Shown here piece by piece: positions 9,684 through 21,035 of a stretch of 64,000 nt of DNA. A program made the position numbers and the translations under genes. The DNA lies in assembly GCA_945859605.1 (NCBI GenBank), contig OX243820.1, positions 29,722,100 to 29,786,099 on the forward strand. The letters are read 5' to 3'. Position 1 is the first letter of the stretch; each line of letters begins with the position of its first letter. The stretch comes from Lumbricus rubellus (lineage: Eukaryota; Annelida; Clitellata; Crassiclitellata; Lumbricidae). The notes below the pieces were generated by a model. That model searched no databases. It was not told the origin of the DNA and saw only the letters and a program-made list of their open reading frames with translations.

Positions 9684-11147
9684 TGTATAAACACAAAGTA
9701 ATTCACTTAGTTCTTTAAATATTCTACAATTTATTAAGTCAAGTTCAATACCGATTCAAGGTTTTAAGGTTACAGAAATAATATGAAGCCTACCGACGAC
9801 CAGGTGAAAGTTACAGGCCTACTTTCAATAGTTTTGAATTATCAAGCCAGAGTATCTAGTTCAGGGTTTAACGAAATAATAAAGCTCTCCTCGGGATCTT
9901 CTGGATTTGAAACATAAAATGAACCTAAAGAGACATTGTCCGTCTTTATATTCGTACAATCTACTCTGTGTCGAAGTTTCTAAACTAAACAGTTATTTAA
10001 TTATTTCCGAGTGGTCATTTCGATCGAGGTTATTATTTTAAGAGGCCTAAAATAAACATTCAATTGTATTTCTAATTCTTCTAATTTAATTTTAGTACAA
10101 GACAGAATAGGCTACTTTCCTCTTGATCCAAAGTTATATCAACGGGATATTTCCAGGCTTGCGTTACAACAAACAACTTTCCGGCCAGAAAATGTTTAGC
10201 TTCCGAACAGGCAAAACTAAACGACATCCATTATCTGCGGACAAAACAACTTCTGCTCCAGAATTATTATCGGAAGACGATAAAATGTAATTATTTGCAG
10301 CACAAAGTTCACTTTCATCACATAGATTTTTAACACAGTTTCTTTCACCACCACAGTCAACAGCCAACACTGACGAACTCGCGCTAACTTAGCCCACGTG
10401 ACAGGAGGGAAGCCTCCTGATTGGTTGACCCACAAAGTCTGACGTCACACCGCCCGCGACAGGCAATCAGAAGTGCGCCGAAACTATTTATAGGCATTAC
10501 GTAATTGATTATCGGCTAAGCCATTGATATGTACTAAATAGTTACTGGATAGGAACTGGCCTATGAAAGTACGGATTATCGCTCACTCATGGATATCCCA
10601 TGATTCTTTGAGGCAAAGCCAATAGCAACTCCCAGGATTCTCTGGGGCAAGTCCCAGGGTTCTCTGGGGCAAGTCCCAGAATTCCTAGAGGCAAACCATA
10701 GTAAAGGATAGGCGGCACACTCTTCGGTTTAAAACGCAAATTTCTCAGCAATGATGCAGAATTGTTTAAAACCAGCCGAGGGTTTTTTAGTTGAGTGACA
10801 TACAAAACAATCAACCTAATTGTATTTAGCGGCTATTGAGCAGTTTTCTTGAAAATAGCCTTTAAAGTTGACGAATTTAACATGGGTTTACATAGGACCA
10901 AGGCCGCGTCCCCCTTACAGGAAGTCACGTGCTATTCGCCGTCGGCCATGGACCATAATACGAAGCTGTTCCAATCCAGCTATATAATACATATCAATGG
11001 GCTAAGCATAGACATCTTCGGGCGCGAGCCAAAGTTAAGTAAAAAATAAATTTATGTTTGCAACGATCGACAATCGTTACATCACTACACAGCAGGCCTG
11101 TGTTACTTAGGTAGCCAAAATTTTATTGGTCATGTGAACCTTTAAGG
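9684..11147. other. Noncoding stretch between the coiled-coil ORF and a hAT MITE
   Basis: Apart from the promoter-like segment, the only structure is a short tandem repeat at about 10,612-10,690 ('ctctggggcaagtcccagg' units, three degenerate copies). Small ORFs here start at non-ATG codons and are not supported. Confidence 0.5.
10380..10500 (-). promoter_or_regulatory. Promoter-like region upstream of the 9,683 ORF
   Basis: Read on the minus strand, a TATA-like CCTATAAATAG lies at 10,484-10,495. Further into the transcript direction are a CRE-like TGACGTCA (around 10,440), an inverted CCAAT ('aaccaatcagg', about 10,415-10,427) and CACGTG (about 10,395). CCAAT and CRE elements usually lie upstream of TATA, so the order argues for caution. 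The region could be a promoter on either strand or an LTR fragment. Confidence 0.3.
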
Positions 11148-11511
11148 CAGTGGTTCCCAACCTTTTTTGACTGTAGGGCCACTTTTTCTAAGTTGGAGGA
11201 CACGAGGGCCACTTTTTCTTAGTTAGGCCTAAAGGACATTAGGGGGCCACAATGCTAAAATTTAATTAACTAAAAGCATATAAAAATTGTTATAATTGAT
11301 TCAAAGTGGAATGTTTGATGTTTATAGACTTCAAAATAAAATAATTTGTAATAGAAAATAATTATATGTTCTATCTTGCTCAAATTGTCAATGTTTTCAT
11401 ATATTTTTGTTAATTCTTTGAGAGATGAGGACCTTTTTGAGGCCTGGCGGGCAATTTTTTGAGGCCTGGCGGGCCACTTTTGGCCCTCGGGCCACGGGTT
11501 GGGGACCGCTG
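11148..11511. mobile_element. hAT-like MITE, 364 bp
   Basis: Ends are CAGTGGTTCCCAACC and, inverted, CAGCGGTCCCCAACC. An exact 8-bp duplication 'ctttaagg' flanks them (11,140-11,147 and 11,512-11,519). Terminal CAG-type ends plus an 8-bp duplication are the hAT signature. The interior is AT-rich, with the block 'agggccactttttctaag' repeated near the left end and 'gaggcctggcgggc' repeated near the right. No transposase. Confidence 0.9.
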
Positions 11512-12001
11512 CTTTAAGGCCATCCATTTGTGTCTCATGTACACTGTATAGCAGAGTTTGGAACAATAGAACACGTTGCTTTGAATTAAATTGAGAAAGT
11601 TTATATGATACTTACGTGTATTCGTGTTTTGTGTGTAGGCCTAACCATAATCAACTTACGATGAACAGGTTTGAATACACATCAGATTTTGTAACGGTAA
11701 CTACATGTAGGCCTATGTGCAACAAAAATTATCTTAATCGTGGGGCATGTTTGATTTGCCGGCCGGACACGTTTGTTACACCTGCCAACTTGCCCCGCCA
11801 TCTTCCCCCCAGCATTTCCACCCTGCAAAATCTTGTGGCTATGATTTGTTCCGCGCGATAACTCACAATAAATGCGTAACAAAACAAACCATGATCAATT
11901 TTTGCATGCATGTGTGATTAAGATATGCGAGACATTGTAACAGAGAAATATTTTTTAGTGGAAAATAGAGAGACTCTTTTAAACAAACTGACAGTAAGAA
12001 G

Positions 12002-12342
12002 AGCGCCGTGACACGATGAACACAAGATCAGACTTGGCTTGCTCATCGATAAACTTCCTGTTTTGCTGGTTTCCTGTCAAATATTATGTTTTTATAGCAT
12101 AAAAATAATCATTCTGTCCCACAACAAACTTACCCAATACCCATGTGTCCCCGAAATATCAATGTATAGGCTATAGCGCCGTGACACGATGAACACAAGA
12201 TCAGACTTGGCTTGCTCATCGATAAACTTCCTGTTTTGCTGGTTTCCTGTCAAATATTATGTTTTTATAGCATAAAAATAATCATTCTGTCCCACAACAA
12301 ACTTACCCATGTGTCCCCGAAATATCAATGTATAGGCTAAGT
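12002..12342. repeat. Tandem duplication, period 173 bp, two copies
   Basis: The block beginning 'agcgccgtgacacgatgaac' at 12,002 restarts at 12,175 and continues to about 12,342. The second copy lacks a 6-bp 'aatacc' segment present near 12,136. The copies are otherwise identical by eye, so this is a recent event. No coding content is recognised. Confidence 0.93.
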
Positions 12343-13295
12343 GAGTGCGTCTGTTTGTCTTTATGTGGGTGAGTAGGCCTAAGCTACGTTTGCGTCTGAG
12401 TTTTTTAGACTGAAGCGCAATAATGGTCGGCTTACTTTTGAACTTTTCCTTGTGATTACAATATGGTAATATGACACTGTAAAGGGCCCCATTTTTGGCT
12501 ACCCACACTGGACGCTACTTTGGCGTGTTCGATCAGCACGGAAGCTGCGTGTCGCCGAGGAAATTCAGAGATGTCTGACGGTTTCCGATTGTGAGGTTGA
12601 TGGTCAGATAATCAGATTGTAAACGACTATGGAAGAATCGATCTCCTAACCGTTTGTAATCAGATCGATATTTGCCCATTATAAGCTCTTGTTTCTTCTA
12701 TAAGAAGTGGCGTGTTCTACACTGGCTCTCACTCCCAGGAAGACTGTCCGCTCCAGTCATCGCCATTGCTTCAGAGGTGATTAGGTAGGAAGGCGCTGCT
12801 GTATGTTAAGGACCTACCGGGTACACTGTATACCAGGCATCGTGAACATTTTCTTTGCAAACTTCTCTTTATGATGAGGCTTCCAGCCTTCCAACCGCTG
12901 CATGCATAATTTCTTGGCGAATCCAAAGAAACAGATTATTACGCTAACAGAGTTGCACCAATTATATTGTCATTAATCACGTAAAATATTGGTGATCTAT
13001 CATTTGGTAATGACATTGTTAGTAGCACATTTTATACAGCGCTTTTCTAAGTTAGGCCTATTGCCACTGACTAGTTGTTTCATTCAGTTTAATTCAGATA
13101 GCAGCTATAGGCCTAATAAGCTTAGTTCCAGTTTAGGGAAGGCCCTATACTTTGTCAATGATACAGTCCGGAAATAGTCTACTTTTATGTTTTATAGACC
13201 TGCACTGGGTTATGAACGAAATTAAATAATTTTTAATGTAGGCTAATGTAGGTCTATTTGTATATTTCATGTATAATTTATTTCTCGCATTTACT
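12343..13295. other. Intergenic, no gene seen
   Basis: Unique-looking DNA with scattered TAGGCCTA palindromes (for example 12,374). No ORF or repeat I can support. Confidence 0.45.
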
Positions 13296-13487
13296 ATAGC
13301 GCCCCTTCAAGCTGTCTACTCAGAAGCACTTGCGACTATAGAGCGGACACAGCCCGAAGCGCATGAGCAATTGCGAGTGAAGGACTTGCTCAAGGTCACT
13401 GCGAGGCGGCTTGAGGTGGATTTGAACCAGAACCCTCCGGCCGCAAGACACCGAACCCACCACTATTACCACTGCCCAATCTTGTAC
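13296..13487 (-). mobile_element. tRNA-derived SINE, family A
   Basis: Shares the body 'ctactcagaagcacttgcgac...gcggacac...gaagcgcatgagcaatt...gtgaaggacttgctcaaggtc' with copies at 18.8, 21.6, 26.3 and 58.4 kb. Read on the minus strand it starts with a tRNA-like head (B box 'GGTTCAAATCC' near 13,420). It ends in the LINE-like tail 'CTTGAAGGGGCGCTATA'. Confidence 0.8.
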
Positions 13488-14293
13488 ATTTCCTACATAT
13501 TGAAACATTAAGACCAATCACGCATTTGGTATGTTAGTCCTATATGATCACTAATGCTTTGTGTAGGCTATATTTGAAAGTCAAATTGAGATCTATTTCT
13601 GCACTGTGCCACTGCGCCATTGCGTGCTGTTATAGAGAGTATGGTAGACAGGCATTTGAAGCCACGAAAAGTGTTGATCGTGCACACAAGAAATTGTCCA
13701 CACGTCAAACACAATTTTCACCTGGTAAAAAACAACAACAGCCGCTTGGACATGCGCCCTAACACTGTCGCCGAACCCCCCCCCCTCCAAAAAGGGTGGG
13801 GGGTTCAGCGACATGCAGTTTATCATCTAGAAGCGATTCTTGCCACCTGTAGGCCTATATATCTAGATGTGTGCGTGCATCTATGTGTATGCCTGCTTGT
13901 GAGCCTATTTGTTTTGCGTGCGTGCACTCTCGTTTGCGCATATGAAGAAGTGGAAAAGGTGAGCGAGTCATTTAATGCCACTCAGTCACACTCAGGTGAA
14001 GCAGGTCTAAGATTTTATAGCCGCTGGGGTTTCACGTTGCAAGAAAGTAGCGGCTTTCTTTGGCAAAAACACGTCAATAAGTTCTGCCATTTGCAAGGCA
14101 TTGGTGTTGGCGAGAACGTGACGCGGAAGGGAAATGGATTGTGGGTGAAAGCATGGTATCGTGTAACTATAAGTTTATTTTTAAAAACCGCCTCACACTG
14201 CAGTGCGCACTGATCAGAGACTCTACCAGTGCGAAAGACCCAGCGAAAAGAAAGTAGTTTTAAGACAATGGGGAAAATGCACTTGGCTTAGGC
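13488..14293. other. Intergenic, no gene seen
   Basis: An open plus frame at 13,620-14,213 begins with non-conserved sequence, crosses a C-run and GT-rich text, and has no recognisable domain; I do not call it. The inverted pair of C-run and G-run at 13,778-13,803 could form a short hairpin. Confidence 0.45.
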
Positions 14294-14625
14294 CAGGGCT
14301 GTACTGGTAAATTTTGAGGTGAGTGTATACGTTGGCCGGGAGGAAATCCGATATTTGGGGGGGGGGGGGGATTTTCGATGGCCAAATCTCGAGAAAAAAT
14401 TTCAATTCGCCATCCGAAAAGTTGACTTTTTTAGTCATCCGGCCAAAATATCGGGAAAATTTTATCAATTCGCCGCCCGAAAAAGTTGATGACCTTTTTG
14501 TACCCTCCTTTTTTTACCAGCGTATACCATACTTTTCGCGAGGTGAGTATATGATGCCGTTTTTTTCCCGGAGGTGAGTATACGCTGTATACGCGCGTAG
14601 GCCTATACCCTCGGGTAAAGCCCTG
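14294..14625. mobile_element. hAT-like MITE, 332 bp
   Basis: Ends are CAGGGCT and AGCCCTG. The 8-bp flanks are gcttaggc (14,286-14,293) and gtttaggc (14,626-14,633), matching at 7 of 8. The interior contains 'gttgacttttttagtcatcc' and a partial repeat of it, a module also found in MITEs at 29.5, 42.2 and 56.6 kb. It also contains a run of about 14 G at 14,357. Confidence 0.85.
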
Positions 14626-14633
14626 GTTTAGGC

Positions 14634-15706
14634 TACAAGTTAACAGTCGATTCTATGCAGAGTGCAGGACCAATGAAAGCAAGAGCTTGTTTTCGAAAGC
14701 TTTGTTTTGAAACTGACACAGCGCAGTAGGCTGAGTTGGATATCATGACTAGCCTACCATTAGTAATGAACAAATGATCACAAGTTTTTACAGGAGTCAC
14801 ATTTTACTGTCGATAGCCATACAATACATTACAATACAACTGTGCTTTCATAATACCTTCCTTACAAAGCTCAGAAGGGTACATTGAGGTTCGGCAGACC
14901 GTTAAGAACTGTACATGTGGCCTGTAGGTATACACTGGAAAAGGTGAGTTTTGAGATTAGAGCGAAAGACAGCATCATCACGTCCTCACGCTCAGTGTAC
15001 CAGTTGACGTCTTCTGCCGAATGGAGATTGAGTGTTCCTTGAGGGTGAAGGTATACCTGTATTATAGTGAGAAGCGATCTCTCATCCGTATACGCCCTCC
15101 GTGCCAAAGTGTTTCCCATTAACCCCTTCCCTAAATCCCTGCTCATCATGACATGGCTTATGGTCGGTTTCAATCGTCTGCGTCGCAGTTGCTCGTCATT
15201 CTGTAATCTCGACATTTCTACAGATTCTAAAAAAGCAATGTCGTCGTCGGAACCAGCTTGTTCGCAGGGGCTTAATCAAAAACAAAGTAGGGCCTAGATT
15301 AGCAGCGGGTATAAGTCGTAGTTAATTATACATCCTTTTTTCCTATTTCGTTTGCACTTAATGCCTGTATTATTCTAGTCACGATCAATTAATGGCCTTG
15401 AGGATTGATAGTGATTTTTGCGACGCTGAAGAAGTTCTCGAATGAATACACCAATGAGTCGTTCTAATGAGAAACATATATGAGGAGGAGAGGAGAAGGA
15501 GAGGAGAAGGAGAGGAGGAGGAGGGAACTGGAAGGGAGTTTATGGAGAAGCTGATGCACAATGACGAGAAGAAGTATCCGTATGATCTGGAGCGAGACAG
15601 CATGAAGTAGATTGGGGGTGTGGATTATAGCATATAATAGCCCTATATGAAGACAACTGTACATGTATATAGGTAAAATACCGGAGGAGCGTGATGTATA
15701 GAAGAA
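14634..15706. other. Intergenic with one unsupported minus-strand ORF
   Basis: A minus-strand open frame of 114 codons (14,871-15,215) has an ATG start and mixed composition, but I recognise no domain and see no paralogue. A purine-rich GGAGAA repeat lies at 15,480-15,530. Confidence 0.35.
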
Positions 15707-15924
15707 CAGGGGCGGATCCAGGGGCAAACCCCGGCCATGGCCGCCCTCATTTCTCACCAGCTATTCTGGTAGGTTCGTACAGAAAAGATACATAAAAGTA
15801 GCGTATGACTAATAAAGTCATTCCGACGGGCAAAATGGTATTTTTTTCAGAATGGTCTCTGTTTTGCCTGAAGACCCAAGACCAAATACTTTGACCCCTT
15901 CGAAAATTTCTGTATCGGACCCTG
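15707..15924. mobile_element. hAT-like MITE, 218 bp (GGCGGATCC family)
   Basis: Starts CAGGGGCGGATCCAG and ends, inverted, CAGGGTCCGATACAG. The flanks tagaagaa and tagaaggc match at 6 of 8. Both this element and the one at 42,195 contain 'cccttcgaaaatttctgtatc'-type text near the right end, so they belong to one family. Confidence 0.75.
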
Positions 15925-17039
15925 TAGAAGGCCCAAAATTTACAATTATTGTAAAATTTGGGCCTAAGTAAAAACACACAGCACTAGAAATTCATTAGAA
16001 AATTCCCGGACATGCACGGATTGGACATTACAAGGTTTTAGCTCTTTTAGGAAGCTTTTTTGAAAAAACTGATTTGACCGGATCACATGAGCGGCGGAAC
16101 GGAGAAGTGCAAGGATAAAATAACTGAAAGCTGCTAGAGTTTCTTTTAAGTCCAGAAGATATAATTAGCACAGACGCATTTAACGCTTAGTGAAATCGCT
16201 TGAGAGATTAGCATTTAAGCAACTTCCGTGCGTCAAATTGCGCAAAAAACCCTTTGAAATGAATTGTATTTTAAGCAACGTCGAGCTACTGAATTAGCAG
16301 AAGATAACAAGAACGCGTGGCTTGAACAGACTTCAAAGTCTGTTTTTGATCACAATCCTGTTCATATTTTGAATTTTATATGGTTTAAGTAAGAAATGTT
16401 TTTGACCATCGCTACATCAAAGAACATGCAGCCAAATTGATCGCATGTAGACCTATATGCTGCCGTTGGAACTCGTCGGAGTAAAGCATCTCACCCATTG
16501 CTTCCTTTGCCTGGTATACGTGCTCAATACTTATTATGCCTATTATAGCCTGTCAATCATAGTTTCGGCTGGTGCAGTTCTATCGGGTTTTAAATGGAAA
16601 TACATTTCTCAGAACCATGGAGCTTTTTACCGGCATTGTTTGCTTTCCGAAGAACCATGTCTACCTTATATACGAGATTATATTCGTCTAATTACACATT
16701 TCAGCTAACTGGTCTTGAGAAATTGTTGAAGTGTTGAGAAAGGAAACTCCGGATTTAAATCAAACAATCAATCAACATAAGCTTACTTTACTGATCACAT
16801 AATACATGCAAGCAAGCAGTGTAGGTATTTTAAACTAATTTTCAGTCCCTAACACTAGAATTCTGATGAAAATTACGATTACTAGACATTCATGTTAAGT
16901 GGCATCAATAATCAGACTCAAAGTCAAAGGCACATTAAATTCCTTTAACCATATTCTATAGATTCATCAGCAATTGCTCCAACGGTGTCTTTTCAAAACA
17001 TCATGTAACCTATACTAGGCCTATAATATGTCCTCAAGC
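15925..17039. other. Intergenic, no gene seen
   Basis: AT-rich DNA. A small perfect hairpin 'aacagactt-c-aaagtctgtt' lies near 16,325-16,345. The 83-codon open frame at 16,457 has no recognisable feature. Confidence 0.4.
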
Positions 17040-17445
17040 AATGCTTGGTTATGGTGTCCGTTCTTAATCGTATAGGAATCCGAAACTTATTCAATACAAT
17101 GTTAACCGAAATCAATAAAGCACTCTACTGCATTAACAAAAGCATATAGCCTATGGTAGATTTTTTACAATCGCCGCTAAAAGGTGGATTTTCACGCCCG
17201 CAATCTTCGACAGTCACACAGCCAGGACTTAAATCCTGTTGGCTGCAGGATTTCTGTGATAATGTAAAAGGATTCTTACTGTACAAAAATCAACGACATT
17301 GTTGAACTCTGCAAGTGAATCGTTAATGGATTGGAGAAATTTAACCCGCCTCTTCTCGATGTCGCAATTGGCCAATGGCGCGCGTGTCTTGAGGCTTAAT
17401 ATGGTAAAGCCGAAGGCGGGCACTCTGAACACACTGTGTACTCTA
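17040..17445 (+). pseudogene. Decayed mariner-type DDE transposase fragment
   Basis: The plus-strand translation from about 17,218 reads SQDLNPVGC (the third catalytic Asp region, normally SPDLNP-D-Y). After a stop it continues with KINDIVEL, LDVAIGQWRACLEA and finally EGGHSEHTV, which is the usual C-terminal order of Tc1/mariner transposases (an EL helix, then WR-L-C, then GGH-EH). At least three in-frame stops interrupt it. Upstream text at 17,040-17,150 may be a further decayed part. Terminal repeats were not found. The minus-strand open frame over this region is a shadow. Confidence 0.7.
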
Positions 17446-18239
17446 ATACTTTAGGAAATTTACCTGCATCTTTTCGCTGCTTGAAGACATTTATCTTTTC
17501 ATGTGCCTGTCACGCTGATAGTGCTTCTGAATAGCTGTGCTTTGAGAAGCGCTTTACAAATGTTTTATTAGATTATTATTTGATTAGTATTAGGCTACTC
17601 ATATTAAAAGCCCAGATATGACTTAATTTATGGTGGATAAACAATAGGGCCTACATCAAGGCTACATGTAGGCCCTATATTGAAATTGAGTTGGCATTTT
17701 AAACTAATTTCGGGTCCCTAACATTAGAATTCTGTTGCAAATTGCGTCCTTATTGGATGACAGAAACTTCAATATTTTGACCAGCATTAGCGTAACACGT
17801 CAGGAATTTTAAAAAATCAATGCATATTACTTTAGGCCTGTTGAACTTAGTTATTTTCGTATCGGACACCTTAGAAATTCTTTTCCTGTTTGACATTAAC
17901 TCCAGAACACAAATGCGATCGTGCGTAATTCATTTATTTATTAAGCGCACTTCTACAGGACCCCTTCAAGATTACCTACCCAGAAGCGCTCTCGACCCAT
18001 CCTCGGCTAAATAGGACAGTCTTAAGGCTAGATAAGAACATGGTGAAGCGATCCCTGAGCACTAGGCGAAATATCACATGTCAGGAAGCCCGTTCCATGT
18101 GTCAAGGCCAGCGACTGAGAAAATAGGAAATTGGCCTATGAATTAAGCAGAATAATTACGTCTCCTTCTCAGGACATTGCGTTCATGAAAGACATTATTA
18201 TCGGCTTAAATAATAATAGCCTACTTACCATTGAAGTCC
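17446..18239. other. Intergenic with SINE-like fragments
   Basis: A minus-strand SINE fragment lies at about 17,925-18,130. It has the 'ccccttcaag...ctacccagaagcgctctcgac' tail and a 'ggaagcccgttccatgtgtc' body that resembles text at 26,680-26,700. A LINE-tail-like fragment ('gcttctgaatag...gagaagcgctttacaaa') lies at 17,521-17,560. No gene. Confidence 0.5.
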
Positions 18240-18259
18240 AGCCGATATGATCATCCGGG

Positions 18260-18400
18260 TTTTGGCGCGTGGAGATCGACTCCTCCCACATCAACAAATG
18301 CATGGACGCGCCTTATAATCCGTGTGATTGACAGGCACACATGACTATATATAAATAAAGTTGACCTGATCACATCGCAATCGAGCGGAGCCGTCAGTGA
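18260..18400 (+). promoter_or_regulatory. Inferred promoter of GPCR4
   Basis: The TATA box 'tatatataaataaag' (18,346-18,360) is followed at once by 'ttgacctgatcacatcg'. The same arrangement, a TATA-like element then GTTGA-N3-GATC, stands in front of GPCR5 (32,450) and GPCR6 (44,346). Upstream text ('gatcgactcctcccacatc...catggacgcg') also aligns with 32,367-32,405 ('catcgacttcacccgcatcc...catggatgcgg'). Conservation among three paralogues supports a real promoter. Confidence 0.6.
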
Positions 18401-18508
18401 ACGTCACTTCATTTACGGAAAGTAGTTCAACCGACTCATCTCTAGGCATCCGAAAGACTGCGCAAGAACGAGCCGAGGTACTCTACCGGAAATTTGTGAC
18501 TGACGCGG
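18385..18508 (+). other. Inferred 5'UTR exon of GPCR4
   Basis: Begins about 30 bases after the TATA box and ends at a GT (18,509, 'gcgg|gtaaaa'). It aligns loosely with the GPCR5 exon that ends at 32,619 ('ggaaatttgtgactgac' against 'agaatttgactgaaac'). The matching acceptor is 'tttttgccgcag' at 23,883. That gives an intron of about 5.4 kb filled with transposons. Confidence 0.5.
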
Positions 18509-18796
18509 GTAAAAAAATTATCAGAGTTCAATTTTTCACATTAATTACATGAATTTGATCAAAGACATGCATGTAGCGCAATTGTAGCCTAGTTAACAAG
18601 CGCAAGTCAGTACATATTATTAATTTATTATAATATTAGGCCCTATATTCAAATCACAGAAATAGAAGAAAGTCTTCAGTACAGGCCGATGTCTTTTTAA
18701 CTTTATAATAGCCTATGCCTGCATAAAAGTTAATAAAAGTAAGTTATATATGAATGGTACATAATCACTGTTGTTTTTAGGCCTGTGTGCACTTGT

Positions 18797-19003
18797 TATA
18801 GCGCCCTTTCAAGGTTTCTACTCAGAAGTGATCCCGACTACGGCGCGGACACTGAATCGGAGTTTCACGCCGAAGCGCTGAGCAATAATTATCGCGAATG
18901 AATGACTTGCCCAATGTCCGTACGAGGCGGCTTGAGGTGGATTCGAACCTGCAACATTACGGCTGCAAAGCAACGAACATACCCACTACACCGCCGCGCC
19001 CCA
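18797..19003 (-). mobile_element. tRNA-derived SINE, family A, near full length
   Basis: Minus-strand head 'GGCGGTGTAGTGGGTATG' (A box) and 'GGTTCGAATCCACC' (B box, near 18,938-18,950). Then the family A body and the tail 'CTTGAAAGGGCGCTATAA'. This is the clearest SINE copy in the window. Confidence 0.85.
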
Positions 19004-19599
19004 AGACATGATTACATTATCAAGTACATTATCAGAGGAAAGAAGAAGTAGTCCTCTACATAATTATGACTACCGTACTTTTACATGTTAGCATAATCTA
19101 TATTAATAAAGAGAGGATTCTGTCTGTCTGTCTGTCTGTCTGTCTGTGTGTCTGTCTGTCTGTGTGTGTGTTTGACCGGAATGCATTTCGACAGTTTTTG
19201 ACCTTTTCACTCCAAACCTTCACTACTCTCTTCGTCTCGGCGTCGGACACCCAGTGGAGGGGTTGGCGATTCTCTATAACCATGGGGGCCAGGGTGGGGG
19301 GCCAAACCCCCCAAATTTTTTTCAATAAAACGCAGCTATTGATTTCAAACTTTGCACCTAGACAGAGGGCCATCGGAACCACCCAGTGGAGTTGTTGGCG
19401 AATCTCCCCCACCATGGGGGCCACGGTGGGGGCGAAAACCCTAAGTTTATTAAACACCTTTTAAACGCTTGCATGGTCATTATATAAACGCAGCTGATGT
19501 AAATGATCTTCCAATCCGCTTTGCTGTAAAGTCTTACTATAACTATAGTCAACTAGCTGAACCCTGCCACGCGTTGCTGTGGCTGAAAAGAGCATTCAA

Positions 19600-19850
19600 C
19601 CATCCCTCCCTACCTTCCCCTCCCCAACCCCCTCACCCACCCCTCCCCTTCCCTCGGCCAACCCTCCCCCTTCGCCTGCCCATCCCCTTTCCTCCCCTCC
19701 CCTTCCCTCCCCTCCCTCCGCTCCCTCTCCAACCCCTCCCCCAACCCCTCCCAACCCCCTACCCCTCCCCCTCCCCTCCCACGTCCATCGCTCCCCTCCG
19801 CTCCCTCCCCACCCTCTTCGTGCCGCTCCCTCCGGTCTTTTCCTCCCTCA
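19600..19850. repeat. C-rich low-complexity tract
   Basis: About 250 bases of CCCCT/CCCTCC text on the plus strand. Open frames encoding Pro/Ser-rich peptides here are artefacts of composition. Confidence 0.9.
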
Positions 19851-20066
19851 CACAGTCCCTTCCTGACAGCGGCCGGCCGCTTTGGTTTTTGAATGAAGGG
19901 AAATTATTTTGCAACTCGCTTATGACGTCACGGCACTCGACCTCATTCTATGTTTCGTACACAGTCCCTTCCTGACAGCGGCCGGCCGCTTTGGTTTTTG
20001 AATGAAAGGAAATTATTTTGCAAGTCGCTTATGACGTCACGCACTCGACCTCATTCTATGGTTCGT
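19850..20066. repeat. Tandem duplication of about 110 bp, two copies
   Basis: 'cacagtcccttcctgacagc' starts at 19,850 and again at 19,960. Each copy continues through 'ggccggccgctttggttttt' and 'cttatgacgtcac' to 'cctcattctatg'. Near identical. Confidence 0.9.
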
Positions 20067-20289
20067 CTGCGACGTTTAAAATCGTATGGGTCAAATAGTG
20101 GACAAATTTTATCAAATATTGTTGTTAAAGATTGCGTTTTTTGGGAAAAACCATTCAAAGAACACTGGCGTATTCGAATGGAACGTTTTGGTGAGATTTT
20201 GAAAGAAATCGGTGCGTTACTTTGGCAGATCCTATCATTTTCAATTTGCTGCGAACGCCGTTAGATTTTTATTTATATAGATTTACGCG

Positions 20290-21035
20290 TAGGCCTACCG
20301 GTGGAGGTCGGAGTTAGTGGTGGCGTGTTGTGGGGTTGGGGTGGGGAGGGGTCGTGGGGGGCGGGAAATTTTCCTCCGAAAACCCAAATTTCACGGGTGG
20401 CGCACCGGTGGAGAGGTCGGAGTGTGGTGGGGTGTTGTCGGGTGGGTGAGTTTGGGGTGGGGTGGGGTGAAAGAGAAAATTTTTCCGAAAACCAAAATTT
20501 CACCGATGGCGTACCATTGAAGGTCGGAGTGTTGTGGGTTTTGGGGGGCGGGGATGGGGTGGGGGTTGGTGTGTTGGTGGAGGGTGTGGAGTGGGAGCTG
20601 GCTTAAGCTGGGGGTTCGGGTGGGGTGGAGGGTAGGGGTGAGGGTCGGGTGGGGTTGGGTGGAGGTGGTAGGTGGTAGGTGGAGGGGTGGGATGGGGCGG
20701 GTGAACGGGGTGGGGTAGACGGGATGGAGTGGGGGTTTGGAGGTGGAGGTGGAGGTGGAGGTTTTGGGGTGGAGGTGGGGTGGGGTGATGGTGGGGGTGG
20801 AAGTGGGGTGGAGGGTGGATGTGTGAAGCTGGGGCGGGTGGAGGGGTGGGGTGTACGGGGTGGGGGTGGGGGTTTGGGGATGGAGGTGAGGTGGAGGTGG
20901 GGGTGTGGTGAGGATGGGGTGGAGGTAGCTTGGAGGGGTGGAGGGGTGAAGCCGTGGCGGATGGAGGGATGGGTGTACAGGGTGGGGTGGGGTTTGAGGT
21001 GGAGGTGGGGTGGAGGGGTGGTGTGATTGGGTTGT
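20290..21035. repeat. G-rich minisatellite-like tract (GGTGGGGTGGAGG)
   Basis: About 750 bases in which the plus strand is almost free of C apart from three copies of a 'ccaaaatttcac-g-tggcg-acc' block at its left side (20,283, 20,385 and 20,485). Runs of four or more G recur every 10-20 bases, enough for many G-quadruplexes on the plus strand. Confidence 0.9.

Noticed and set aside
9800..10820. LTR and primer-binding site upstream of the coiled-coil ORF
   Set aside because: No second LTR copy, no clear TG...CA ends, and no convincing tRNA-complementary site.
14871..15215. 114-codon minus-strand ORF
   Set aside because: No domain, no paralogue in the window and no splice or promoter support; left as unsupported.
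17229..17432. Minus-strand 67-codon ORF
   Set aside because: Shadow of the plus-strand mariner fossil.
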